The notes beneath the pieces are model-generated. The model did no database searches and had not been told where the DNA came from. It saw nothing but the letters and a program-made list of their open reading frames with translations. Shown here in pieces: positions 52,639-60,161 of a DNA stretch of 64,000 nucleotides (positions are counted from its first letter, which is position 1; each line of letters opens with the position of its first letter). Source of the DNA: Streptomyces sp. APSN-46.1 (GTDB taxonomy: Bacteria; Actinomycetota; Actinomycetes; Streptomycetales; Streptomycetaceae); the NCBI RefSeq assembly GCF_022815725.1, contig NZ_JALGRF010000011.1:124001-188000 (forward strand). Direction: 5' to 3'. The translations under genes and the position numbers were made by a program.

Positions 52639-54083
52639 GCTGCTCTCCCTACGAGGGCCCGGGCCCAGCGGACGATCCGGCGGGGCGGGCGCGCCCCGGC
52701 CCGGTCCTGCCACCAGGTGGTGAGACGGCGCCGGGCGGCCGGGTCGGCCGGCAGGTCCCGGACCAGCAGGTGCTCGGCGAAGTCCAGCGCGTCCCGGCGG
52801 TACCCCGCGGCGGTCATGGGACGGCTTCGGGCGTACCCGAGGAACGCCTCGCGGTACGCCTTCTGGCCGCCCAGGATCCCGGGTAGCTCCGGCGCCACCT
52901 TGGCCACGACCCCGGCCCGCTTGGCGGCCAGCGCCCGCGCCTGCACCCGGACCCGCTGCCGGTCGAACCCTTCGGGCACCGGCGTCCCCGCCACCAGGGC
53001 CGACAGCAGCGCGGCCTGCCCCAACCCCACCCGCGCCCGCGCGGCCTCCACCAGCGGCCCGACAGTCCGCTCGTGCACAGGACCGGCAGCGCCGGATCCG
53101 GCGCTGGGCCCCGCCGAGCCCGCGGGTCCGGGGTTGGGCCCTGCCGAGCCCGCAGGTCCGGTGGTGGGTACCGGCGAGTGTGCGGGTCCGGTGGTGGGTC
53201 CCGGCGAGCCTGCGGGTCCGGGGGTGGGTCCCGGCGGGGCCGGGGGGCCGCTGCGGGGCCGGGACGGGCGCGCCACGCGGCGGATCGCGGCGAGTTCGGC
53301 CTCCAGCTCAGCTTCCGGCGGGAAGTCGTCGTCCCGCTCCAGCAGCACGCCCGGCGGGTCCACCCGCTCGCGCAGCTCCGCCAGTACGTCCAGCACCACC
53401 GCCGGCACCGGGTGCGCGTGCGTGTCGTGCCAGACGCCGTCCCGCTCGATCCCGCCCGCGACGTGGACGTACGCCAGCGCCTCCAGCGGAATCGCGTCCA
53501 GTACGGCGGACGGGTCCTCGCCCCGGTTCACCCGGTTCGTGTGCAGGTTCGCCACGTCGATCAGCAGCCGCACCCCCGTGCGCTCCACGAGCTCCGTCAG
53601 GAACTGCCCCTCCGTCAGTTCCTCCCCGGGCCACGAGATCAGCGCGGCGATGTTCTCCAGCGCCAGCGGCACCGGCAGCGCGTCCTGGGCGATCCGCACG
53701 TTCTCGCACAGCACGTCCAGCGCGTCCCGCGTCCGCGGCACCGGCAGCAGGTGCCCCGCCTCCAGGGCCGGCGCCGGCGAGGAGGTCCGTACGAACGCGA
53801 TGTGCTCGGTGACCAGCGGCGCCCCCAGCGCCACCGCCCGCTCCGCGAGTGCGGTCAGCTTCCCCGGGTCGGGCCGGTGCGCGCCGCCGAGACCCAGGGA
53901 GACCCCGTGCGGTACGACACGGACGCCGCGTTCGCGCAGCCGCAGCAGCGACGCGGGCAGGTGGCCCGGGCAGATGTTCTCGGCCACCACCTCGACCCAG
54001 TCCAGCCCCGCGAGCCGCTCCACCGCGTCCGCGATCTCCGGCCGCCAGCCGATGCCCACCCCCAGGTGTGCCATGGGCTTCAT
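52635..54083 (-). CDS. DUF692 (MNIO) family protein fused to a DUF2063-like partner domain
   Basis: Residues 1-270 are a DUF692 TIM barrel, the multinuclear non-haem iron oxidase (MNIO) family. Potential metal ligands occur where expected: VPHGVSLG (His59), VTEHIAF (Glu93, His94), LALENI (Glu143, Asn144), LLIDVANLHTN (Asp176), YVHVAGG (His207), HDTHAHP (Asp220, His222) and LLERDDDF (Glu249). Residues 280-330 are a Pro/Gly/Ala linker. Residues 335-482 resemble MNIO partner proteins (DUF2063/HvfC type), with GLGQAALLSALVAGTPVPEGF, a KRAG region and YARSRPMTAAGYRRDALDFAEHLL. Known MNIOs modify Cys in peptides. The adjacent Cys-rich membrane protein is the likely substrate. ATG 54083 follows GAGGGGAC. 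Confidence 0.85.
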   Translation of the reverse strand: MKPMAHLGVGIGWRPEIADAVERLAGLDWVEVVAENICPGHLPASLLRLRERGVRVVPHGVSLGLGGAHRPDPGKLTALAERAVALGAPLVTEHIAFVRTSSPAPALEAGHLLPVPRTRDALDVLCENVRIAQDALPVPLALENIAALISWPGEELTEGQFLTELVERTGVRLLIDVANLHTNRVNRGEDPSAVLDAIPLEALAYVHVAGGIERDGVWHDTHAHPVPAVVLDVLAELRERVDPPGVLLERDDDFPPEAELEAELAAIRRVARPSRPRSGPPAPPGPTPGPAGSPGPTTGPAHSPVPTTGPAGSAGPNPGPAGSAGPSAGSGAAGPVHERTVGPLVEAARARVGLGQAALLSALVAGTPVPEGFDRQRVRVQARALAAKRAGVVAKVAPELPGILGGQKAYREAFLGYARSRPMTAAGYRRDALDFAEHLLVRDLPADPAARRRLTTWWQDRAGARPPRRIVRWARALVGRAA

Positions 54084-54245
54084 GTCCCCTCGCCCCCTCT
54101 CGTCGGTCCATGTGCCGGTGTCATGACCCCGACCGGGGCAACCCAACCGCCGCAGGCGAACGTTCAGAGCAACATTTGAGCTTCCCCGGCTCCCCGCTTC
54201 CCCGGCTCCGCGCCTCCCCGCCTCCCCGCCTCCCCCGGCGAGGTG

Positions 54246-54995
54246 TCAGCGCCGCGCCCGGAGCGCCGGGTGGTCCGCGATGACCGTGGCCGAGCCCGGG
54301 GCGATCTCCGTGAAACCGGCGTCGCGGACGACCGGCAGGCCGCTTCCGTTCAGCTCCGCCCAGCGCTCGCGCGGGGCCGTCCGTACGGCCAGCCGGAAAC
54401 CGGAGGCCTGCCACAGGGCGCGCTCCGCGCGGGTCAGCTCCCACCACGCCAGCTGCGCCCCGTGCCCGGCCTGGGCCATCGCCTTGCCTGCGGACATCTC
54501 CAGATCCGGGTTCAGCCACAGCACCGGGATACCCGGCTCGACGGGGCCGGCCGGCTCAGGGTCGTCCAGGTCGGTCCCCGACACCTGGAGCTTGGCCAGC
54601 TCCTTGGGCCAGCCGTCGAGCGGAACGGGCGGGAACACCCGTACCTCCGCCGCGTCACCGTGCACCGTGACACCGGGCAGGGTCTGCGCCTTGCGCCACT
54701 CCGCCCCGCGCGCCCGCCGGACCACCTTGCGGATCCGCGCGTCCTGCCAGTCCCGGACGGCCCCGGCCCATTCGCCCTCGCCGAGGGACCGCTCGTCGCT
54801 CAGCAGCACCAGTACCGCGCGGGCCGCCGTCTCCAGCGCGTCCGTCCGGGCCGGGGGGTCGGCCTTCTCGATCCGCACGACCAGGGGGAGCACGAACTGC
54901 GGTGCCTCGTCGCGGGCGATCCGCTCCCGCCGGAACGGACTGTCCGCCCCGACGGCGGGTACCTCGGTGGTCTCGTGCGTGTTCCGGCTGCTCAT
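54246..54995 (-). CDS. Pth2-domain protein (peptidyl-tRNA hydrolase 2-like)
   Basis: The C-terminal 120 residues match the PTH2 fold: VLWLNPDLEMSAGKAMAQAGHGAQLAWW at about 165-192 contains the small-residue/Lys/Gln/His helix of Pth2 enzymes, which release peptides from tRNA. The N-terminal half (about 1-130) is not part of that fold and has no family I recognise. It has 249 aa. ATG 54995 is preceded by GGGGAAG at a rather long distance; an upstream frame opens to 55154. The gene lies just upstream of the DUF692 operon on the same strand, 162 bases apart. Confidence 0.75.
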   Translation of the reverse strand: MSSRNTHETTEVPAVGADSPFRRERIARDEAPQFVLPLVVRIEKADPPARTDALETAARAVLVLLSDERSLGEGEWAGAVRDWQDARIRKVVRRARGAEWRKAQTLPGVTVHGDAAEVRVFPPVPLDGWPKELAKLQVSGTDLDDPEPAGPVEPGIPVLWLNPDLEMSAGKAMAQAGHGAQLAWWELTRAERALWQASGFRLAVRTAPRERWAELNGSGLPVVRDAGFTEIAPGSATVIADHPALRARR

Positions 54996-55102
54996 CGTGC
55001 TGCTCTTCCCCTGCTCATGCCGCTGCTCATCCCCGCAAAGGATGCCAGCCTCCGCCTTGAGGAGGATGCCGCGGGGGTTCGGGCCGGGTGAGGATCGGGG
55101 CC

Positions 55103-55777
55103 ATGAAGAGCGACCTTTTCGCGTCGGAGCACCTGGCTCAGCCGTCCGCCGCACCGGGCATGACCCTCCAGAACGCCAAGTCCGTGAAGTACGCCGTCAA
55201 CGGTGAAATGCTCGCTCGCCAGGGCTCGATGGTCGCCTTCCGCGGCAACCTCCAGTTCGAGCGCAAGGGCCAGGGCATAGGCGGCATGCTCAAGCGCGCC
55301 GTCACCGGCGAGGGCCTGGCGCTGATGTCCGTACGCGGCCAGGGCGAGGCCTGGTTCGCCCACCAGGCCGGCCACTGCTTCATCATCGACTTCGAGCCGG
55401 GCGACGCCCTGACCGTCAACGGGCGCAACGTGCTCTGCTTCGACCCGACCCTGTCCTACGAGATCAAGATGCTGAAGGGCGCCGGCATGACCGGCGGCGG
55501 CCTCTTCAACAGCCTCTTCACCGGCACCGGCAAGCTCGCCGTGGTCTGCGACGGACACCCGGTCATCATCCCGGTCACCGCCCAGAACCCGGTGTACGTG
55601 GACACGGACGCGGTTGTCGGCTGGAGCGCCGCCCTGGAGACCGGCCTGCACCGCTCCCAGTCGGTCGGCTCGATGATCCGGGGCGGCTCGGGCGAAGCCG
55701 TCCAACTGATGCTGCGCGGCGAGGGCTTCGTCATCGTCCGCCCCAGCGAGGTGACCGAAACGGCGGCGGCGCACTGA
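55103..55777 (+). CDS. AIM24 family protein
   Basis: This is a beta-sandwich protein of the AIM24/TIGR00266 family, whose cellular role is unsettled. Typical features are AVNGEMLARQGSMVAFRGNLQFERKG, a Gly-rich turn with KRAVTGEGLALMSVRGQGEAWFA, FEPGDALTVNGRNVLCFDPTL and IPVTAQNPVYVDTDAVVGWSA. It has 224 aa, no signal and no membrane helix. ATG 55103 follows CGGGG. The stop overlaps the first codon of an ABC ATPase gene, so the two and the next gene form a coupled operon. Confidence 0.88.
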   Translation: MKSDLFASEHLAQPSAAPGMTLQNAKSVKYAVNGEMLARQGSMVAFRGNLQFERKGQGIGGMLKRAVTGEGLALMSVRGQGEAWFAHQAGHCFIIDFEPGDALTVNGRNVLCFDPTLSYEIKMLKGAGMTGGGLFNSLFTGTGKLAVVCDGHPVIIPVTAQNPVYVDTDAVVGWSAALETGLHRSQSVGSMIRGGSGEAVQLMLRGEGFVIVRPSEVTETAAAH

Positions 55778-56676
55778 ACCTCACCGCTGTCGGCCGCCGC
55801 TACGGCCGACGGCGGCCCTGGGTGCTGCGCGGGGTCTCGCTGGAGCTGCCGCGCGGCAGCCTCGTCCGCGTCGAAGGCCGCAACGGCGGGGGCAAGTCCA
55901 CCCTCCTCCGGCTCGCGGCCGGGATCGACACCCCGACCGAGGGCCGGATCACCGGCCGCCCGCGCCGGACGGCGTACGTGCCGGAGCGCTTTCCGGCGGC
56001 CCTGCCGCTCACCGCGGCGGCCTACCTGACCCACATGGGCCGGGTACACGGTCTGCCGCGCGCCGAAGCGGCGCGCCGGGCGGCCGAGTGGCTGGAGCGG
56101 TTCGGCGCCGCCGGGCACGCCCGCACGCCGCTGGCCGAACTGTCCAAGGGGAGCAGCCAGAAGGTGGCCGCCGCCCAGGCCCTCCTCGCCGAACCGGGCC
56201 TGCTCGTCCTGGACGAAGCGTGGACCGGGCTCGACGTGCCCGCGCGGGCGGAGCTGGACCGGGCCGTGGCCGAGCGGACCGCCGCCGGGGGCACCGTGCT
56301 GTTCGTGGACCACGACCCGGCGCGGCTCGCCGGGGGCGTCTCCGGCGGTTGCCGAGTGAGCGGGCCCGACGCGCACTACCGGGTCGAGGGGGCCGCGCTG
56401 GTGCCCGTACGGCCGACGTCCGTAGCGTCCGTACCGCCCGTACCGTCCGTACCGTCCGTACCGTCCGTACGACAAGGCGCCGACGCCGGGCCGTACGTAC
56501 GGATCGAGGCCGCCGGACCGCCTGGTTCCGCGCCGCCCCCGGCGCTGGCGGCCGAGCCCGCGCCCGGCGGGGGCGTGCGGCTGACCGTGCCCGCCGTCCG
56601 GTCCGACGCCGTGTTGCGCGAGCTGCTCACCGCGCGGCCGCCGTGGCACATCCGGGAAGTGCGGTACCTGCCGTGA
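55774..56676 (+). CDS. ABC transporter ATP-binding protein, apparent CTG start
   Basis: The ATPase domain is complete: Walker A EGRNGGGKST, an ABC signature-like LSKGSSQK, Walker B LLVLDEAWTGLD and an H-loop in VDHD. The GTG at 55822 would remove the conserved first strand (LNLTAVGRRYGRRRPWVLRGVSL), whereas that strand begins exactly at CTG 55774, which overlaps the AIM24 stop as CTGA. I therefore propose CTG as the start; confirmation is needed. About residues 210-240 are a VPSVPSV repeat encoded by a 9-bp tandem repeat (56425-56470). The ending overlaps the membrane gene by GTGA. Partner permease: the next gene. The substrate is unknown. Confidence 0.75.
   Translation: MNLTAVGRRYGRRRPWVLRGVSLELPRGSLVRVEGRNGGGKSTLLRLAAGIDTPTEGRITGRPRRTAYVPERFPAALPLTAAAYLTHMGRVHGLPRAEAARRAAEWLERFGAAGHARTPLAELSKGSSQKVAAAQALLAEPGLLVLDEAWTGLDVPARAELDRAVAERTAAGGTVLFVDHDPARLAGGVSGGCRVSGPDAHYRVEGAALVPVRPTSVASVPPVPSVPSVPSVRQGADAGPYVRIEAAGPPGSAPPPALAAEPAPGGGVRLTVPAVRSDAVLRELLTARPPWHIREVRYLP
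56425..56470 (+). repeat. Tandem 9-bp repeat inside the ABC ATPase gene
   Basis: About five copies of a CCGTCCGTA-type unit encode a VPSVPSV stretch in the C-terminal linker of the ATPase. It is a likely site of length variation. Confidence 0.6.
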
Positions 56677-57311
56677 ACGCTCTGCTGCGCTACCAGGGCG
56701 CCCTGCTGCTGCGCTCGCAGCGCTGGCTCCCGCCGGTGCTGCTGTACGTCGCCGTCCTGGCCGTCGGATTCCGGCCCGGGGACCCCGTGCCGGACTCGCT
56801 CGGGTACGCGGCGGCCCCGCTGGTCCCGGTGACGGCCTGGCTGGTGCGGGTCTGCGTCACCAGCGAACCCGACGCGGCCCGGGACTGCGCCGCCGCCGCT
56901 GCCGGTCCGCTGCGGGTGCACGCGGCGGCCCTGCTCACCGCGCTGGGCTGGGGCTCCGCCACCGGGGGCATCGGCGGGGCCGCGGTGCTGCTGCTCGGCG
57001 AGCACGCGGGGCTGGACATGCCGGCGACCGCCCTGGCCGGGGCCTCGGCGGTGCTGGTGTGCACCCTCACCGGCACGGCCGTGGGCGCACTGTGCGGCCG
57101 GCCGCTGATGAAGGCCCCTGGGTACGCAGTCCCGGCGGCGGCCCTCGGCAGCCTGCTGGCCCTGGTCACGGCGGGCTCCCCGGCCCGCGTGGCGGTGACC
57201 GGGCTGGTCACGGGCTCGGTGGAGGTCACGCCGGGCGCCCCGGCGGGGGCCGTGGCGCTGGCCTGCGCGGCGGGCGCGGTGGCCTGCGTGGCCAGTGCGC
57301 GGCGGGGCTGA
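56673..57311 (+). CDS. Membrane protein, ABC transporter permease partner
   Basis: This 212-aa protein has about six hydrophobic helices and starts MNALLRYQGALLLRSQRWLPPVLLYV, a motif of short ABC-2-type membrane subunits. GTG 56673 overlaps the ATPase stop (GTGA), so it is almost certainly the partner of that ATPase. There are no periplasmic domains. The transported substrate and direction are unknown. Confidence 0.78.
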   Translation: MNALLRYQGALLLRSQRWLPPVLLYVAVLAVGFRPGDPVPDSLGYAAAPLVPVTAWLVRVCVTSEPDAARDCAAAAAGPLRVHAAALLTALGWGSATGGIGGAAVLLLGEHAGLDMPATALAGASAVLVCTLTGTAVGALCGRPLMKAPGYAVPAAALGSLLALVTAGSPARVAVTGLVTGSVEVTPGAPAGAVALACAAGAVACVASARRG

Positions 57312-57312
57312 G

Positions 57313-57318
57313 TACGCT
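57313..57318 (+). promoter_or_regulatory. -10 box of a probable leaderless transcript (zinc-ribbon protein)
   Basis: TACGCT ends 7 bases before the ATG at 57326. Confidence 0.45.
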
Positions 57319-57325
57319 CGTGGAC

Positions 57326-57517
57326 ATGGAAAAGACCGAGCGGAGCGAGTCGTACTGCCCCGCGCCGGCGGTGCCCGTCGCGGCCGTGGCGGGGCCGCCG
57401 TACGCGGACTGCCTGGAGTGCGGCGAGCCCACCGAGTACGGGGTGGACACCCCCGGCGTGGTGCTGTGCCCGGTCTGCGAGTGGCAGGACGCGCAGCGCA
57501 CCGCCTGCTCGGGCTGA
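57326..57517 (+). CDS. Small zinc-ribbon-like protein, 63 aa
   Basis: I do not recognise a named family. The C-terminal half has two Cys pairs, DCLECGEP and LCPVCEW, that could bind one zinc ion. The N-terminal half is Ala/Pro-rich. The ATG has no ribosome site but a TACGCT -10 box 7 bases upstream, so the message may be leaderless. A GTG six bases upstream is an alternative start. It converges on the deacetylase gene. Confidence 0.7.
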   Translation: MEKTERSESYCPAPAVPVAAVAGPPYADCLECGEPTEYGVDTPGVVLCPVCEWQDAQRTACSG

Positions 57518-57557
57518 GCGGGCTGATCGACGGGGCTGACCGACGGGGCCGGTCGTC

Positions 57558-58511
57558 CTACTTTCCGATGAGTTCGGAGACCTTCACGAAGCGGTAGCCG
57601 CGCTTGCGCAGTTCCGGAACGATCTTTTCGATGGCCTCCTCGGTGACGGGCGCGGCGCTGCGGGTGCAGTGCATGACCACCACCGAGCCCGGCTTCACCC
57701 CGGCGATGACCTGCTCGGCCACCGCGTTCGCGTCCTTCGCGAAGGCGTCCCCGCTGACCACGTCCCACTGCACGGCCGTGACCTTGGCCGTGGACAGGGC
57801 CCGTAGCGTCTGGTCGTCGTAGCAGCCGCCGGGGAAGCGGAAGTACGGAACGGTGTTGACCGCCCCCGCCGTGCGGAAGGCCTCGAACGCCCGGTCCACG
57901 TCGGCCCGGGCGGCGGCGCCGTCGAGCGCGGGCAGTCCGTAGCAGGGGGACTTGAAGGCGTAGTGGCTGTACGAGTGGTTCGCGATCTCGAAGTTCGGAT
58001 CGTTGCCGATGGACTTCGCCTGGTCCGGGTACTCCTCGGCCCAGCGGCCCGTCATGAAGATGGTCGAGGGCACCTTGAGCGTGCGCAGGGTGGAGATCAG
58101 CTGGGGGTTGTCGAAGCGCTCCCCGCCCGCGGCGCGCGGCCCCTGGTCGGCGGTCATGTCGGCGTCGAAGGTCAGTGCGACGGTCTTGTCCGTGTGCTGC
58201 TTCGCCCGCTCGAACACCGGGGTCAGCCCGTTCGGGCCGGGGGCCAGGGTCGGGGCCTTGCCGGGGGCGCCGGCCCGCGGGGAGCCCGACGGGGTTCCCC
58301 GGGGAGCCCCCGGGGCCGGGGCGGAGGCTGGGGCGGAGGCCGGGCCGGAGGCCGCGTTGGAGGCGTTGGGGGCGGAGGCCGCGGGGGTTCCCATACGGGC
58401 CTGGCCGCCGTCGGCCGACGTGCCGGCGCCGCCCCCGCAGCCGGCGAGGGCGGCGCCGAGGGCGCCACTGAGGGCGGCCGCGGCCGCCGCTTTGCGCAGT
58501 GAAAGGGTCAC
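57558..58511 (-). CDS. Polysaccharide deacetylase lipoprotein
   Basis: This is a surface-anchored NodB-fold deacetylase that would remove acetyl groups from peptidoglycan or another wall glycan. The signal ends in LAGCGG with Cys at about 25; an Ala/Ser/Pro-rich linker runs to about 90. The NodB domain follows with the first metal motif ALTFDADM (an altered TFDDG), the zinc ligands in NHSYSH, and YFRFPGGCYD. It has 317 aa. GTG 58511 is preceded by an AT-rich TATTTT box at 6-8 bases and lacks a ribosome site, so it may be leaderless, although the upstream PPK2 gene ends only 17 bases away. Confidence 0.9.
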   Translation of the reverse strand: MTLSLRKAAAAAALSGALGAALAGCGGGAGTSADGGQARMGTPAASAPNASNAASGPASAPASAPAPGAPRGTPSGSPRAGAPGKAPTLAPGPNGLTPVFERAKQHTDKTVALTFDADMTADQGPRAAGGERFDNPQLISTLRTLKVPSTIFMTGRWAEEYPDQAKSIGNDPNFEIANHSYSHYAFKSPCYGLPALDGAAARADVDRAFEAFRTAGAVNTVPYFRFPGGCYDDQTLRALSTAKVTAVQWDVVSGDAFAKDANAVAEQVIAGVKPGSVVVMHCTRSAAPVTEEAIEKIVPELRKRGYRFVKVSELIGK

Positions 58512-58517
58512 CTACGC

Positions 58518-58525
58518 AAAATATA
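58518..58525 (-). promoter_or_regulatory. -10 region of a probable leaderless transcript (deacetylase gene)
   Basis: TATATTTT on the minus strand ends 6 bases before the GTG at 58511; this is the most AT-rich spot in the region. Confidence 0.45.
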
Positions 58526-58528
58526 TGA

Positions 58529-59473
58529 CTATGTGCCAATCAGACTGGCACGGCACTCGTCCACGTCGAACCGAGCCGTCGGATACTGCGGATCGATGGC
58601 CTCCAGGTGCTCCCGCAGCAGCGTGCTGATCGCCCAGTCGCGGTACCACTTGCGGTCCGCGGGGACGATGAACCAGGGCGCGGCGGCCGTGGAGCAGTGC
58701 TCCAGTGCCAGTTCGTACGCCTCCTGGTACGCGGGCCACAGGGCGCGCTCGTCGATGTCGGACGGGCTGAACTTCCATCGCTTGGCCGGATCGGCCAGCC
58801 GCGCCAGGAGCCGCTTGCGCTGCTCCTCGTGGCTGATGTGGAGGAAGACCTTCACTACGGTCACGCCGTCGTCCACGAGGGACTCCTCGAACCGGTTGAT
58901 CTGCCCGTAGCGGCGGTCGAGCAGGCTCTGCGGCACCAGTTCGCGGACCCGGGCGACCAGGACGTCCTCGTACTGCGAACGGTCGAAGATGCCGATCTCG
59001 CCCGGACGGGGGAGTGCCCTCATGATGCGCCAGAGGAAGGGGTGGTCGCGCTCATCGGGCGTGGGCGCCTTGAAGGACTCGACCCGGCAGCCGGCGGGGT
59101 TGAAGAGGCCGATCACGTGCTTGACCGTGCCGCCCTTGCCACTGGTGTCCATGCCCTGGAGGACGAGGAGCAGGCGGCGGCGGTCGCCCGCGGTGCTCGC
59201 CGCGAAGAGCCGCTCCTGGAGGGCGGCGAGCGGGTCGGCCAGCTCGGTGATGGCCGCGAGGCCGGCCGCCTTTTCGGCGGGGCCGGCCGGGGTGGCGGCG
59301 GGGTCGAGCCGGCGCAGATCCGGCCGCTCGCCCTCCGGCACCCGCAGCAGCTCGCGCAGCGGGGTGGCCCGGGGCGTGGCCGGCGGCGTGCCCTCCGGCG
59401 CGGCGCGCGGCGGCGGACCGGACGTCCGCGCCTGCTGGCCGCCCTTACTCCGTTTGCCGTCCTTCCGGGCCAC
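58529..59473 (-). CDS. ppk2: Polyphosphate kinase 2 family protein
   Basis: PPK2 enzymes use polyphosphate to phosphorylate nucleotides, usually making NTP from NDP or NDP from NMP. The P-loop is in LQGMDTSGKGGTVKHV, with FDRSQYEDVLVARV (Walker B) and the lid segment HISHEEQRKRLLARL. A Lys/Pro-rich N-terminal 60 residues precede the domain; it has 314 aa. I chose GTG 59473, preceded by GAGGGGGG; the frame extends to 59650 without a better start. It has one PPK2 domain, so class I or III is likely. Confidence 0.92.
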   Translation of the reverse strand: MARKDGKRSKGGQQARTSGPPPRAAPEGTPPATPRATPLRELLRVPEGERPDLRRLDPAATPAGPAEKAAGLAAITELADPLAALQERLFAASTAGDRRRLLLVLQGMDTSGKGGTVKHVIGLFNPAGCRVESFKAPTPDERDHPFLWRIMRALPRPGEIGIFDRSQYEDVLVARVRELVPQSLLDRRYGQINRFEESLVDDGVTVVKVFLHISHEEQRKRLLARLADPAKRWKFSPSDIDERALWPAYQEAYELALEHCSTAAAPWFIVPADRKWYRDWAISTLLREHLEAIDPQYPTARFDVDECRASLIGT

Positions 59474-59661
59474 TGCTGCCCCCCTCGGTCGGGTCCCTCC
59501 GATCCTGCTACGGATCGGAAGGTCCCGCGACGGGAAGTCAGTGCCAGGGGCCGGTGACCGCGAACGTGCGATCGGGTAGACCTCGTCGCCCGGGGTCATG
59601 CCGAGGACGTAGAAGCCGGTGACGGCGTCACGAGATGGTCCGTGTCTCACACTCAGGCACG

Positions 59662-59702
59662 CGTGAGGCCGCCGTCAGGTTCCTGCCGACAGCGGCCTCA
59701 CG
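59662..59702 (-). terminator. Terminator after msrB
   Basis: An 11-bp perfect outer stem (59662-59672 with 59692-59702) encloses a weaker inner pairing. It lies 30 bases beyond the msrB stop on the minus strand. Confidence 0.65.
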
Positions 59703-59732
59703 ACGTTGGCCCTGGGTAAGCAGTGGGCGGAG

Positions 59733-60140
59733 TCAGCCCGCGTCGGGCGTGAGCCGCAGCGAGATGGAGTTGATGCAGTAGCGCTGGTCGGTGGGCGTGG
59801 GATATCCCTCGCCCTCGAACACGTGGCCCAGGTGGGAGCCGCACTTCGCGCAGCGCACCTCGGTGCGGACCATGCCGTGCGAGACGTCCGCCACCAGCTC
59901 GACCGCGTCGGTGTCCTTCGGGTCGTAGAAGGACGGCCAGCCGCAGTGCGACTCGAACTTCGTGTCGGAGCGGAACAGCTCGGCCCCGCAGCCCCGACAG
60001 GAGTAGACGCCCTCCGTCTTGGTGTCGGTGTACTCACTGCGGAAGGCGGGCTCGGTGCCCGCCAGGCGCAGCACCTGGTACTCGGACGGGGTCAGCTCCG
60101 CCTGCCACTGCTCGTCCGTCTTCTCGACCTCGTACGACAT
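59733..60140 (-). CDS. msrB: Peptide-methionine (R)-S-oxide reductase
   Basis: This enzyme reduces methionine R-sulfoxide in proteins. The zinc-binding pairs SCRGCG and RCAKCGSHLGHVF and the catalytic Cys in RYCINSISL are all present. It has 135 aa, standard for MsrB. The ATG follows GGGAGTC. It is the downstream partner of murC on the same strand, 21 bases apart, possibly one transcript. Confidence 0.95.
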   Translation of the reverse strand: MSYEVEKTDEQWQAELTPSEYQVLRLAGTEPAFRSEYTDTKTEGVYSCRGCGAELFRSDTKFESHCGWPSFYDPKDTDAVELVADVSHGMVRTEVRCAKCGSHLGHVFEGEGYPTPTDQRYCINSISLRLTPDAG

Positions 60141-60161
60141 GACTCCCGCTCCCTCTGGCCG

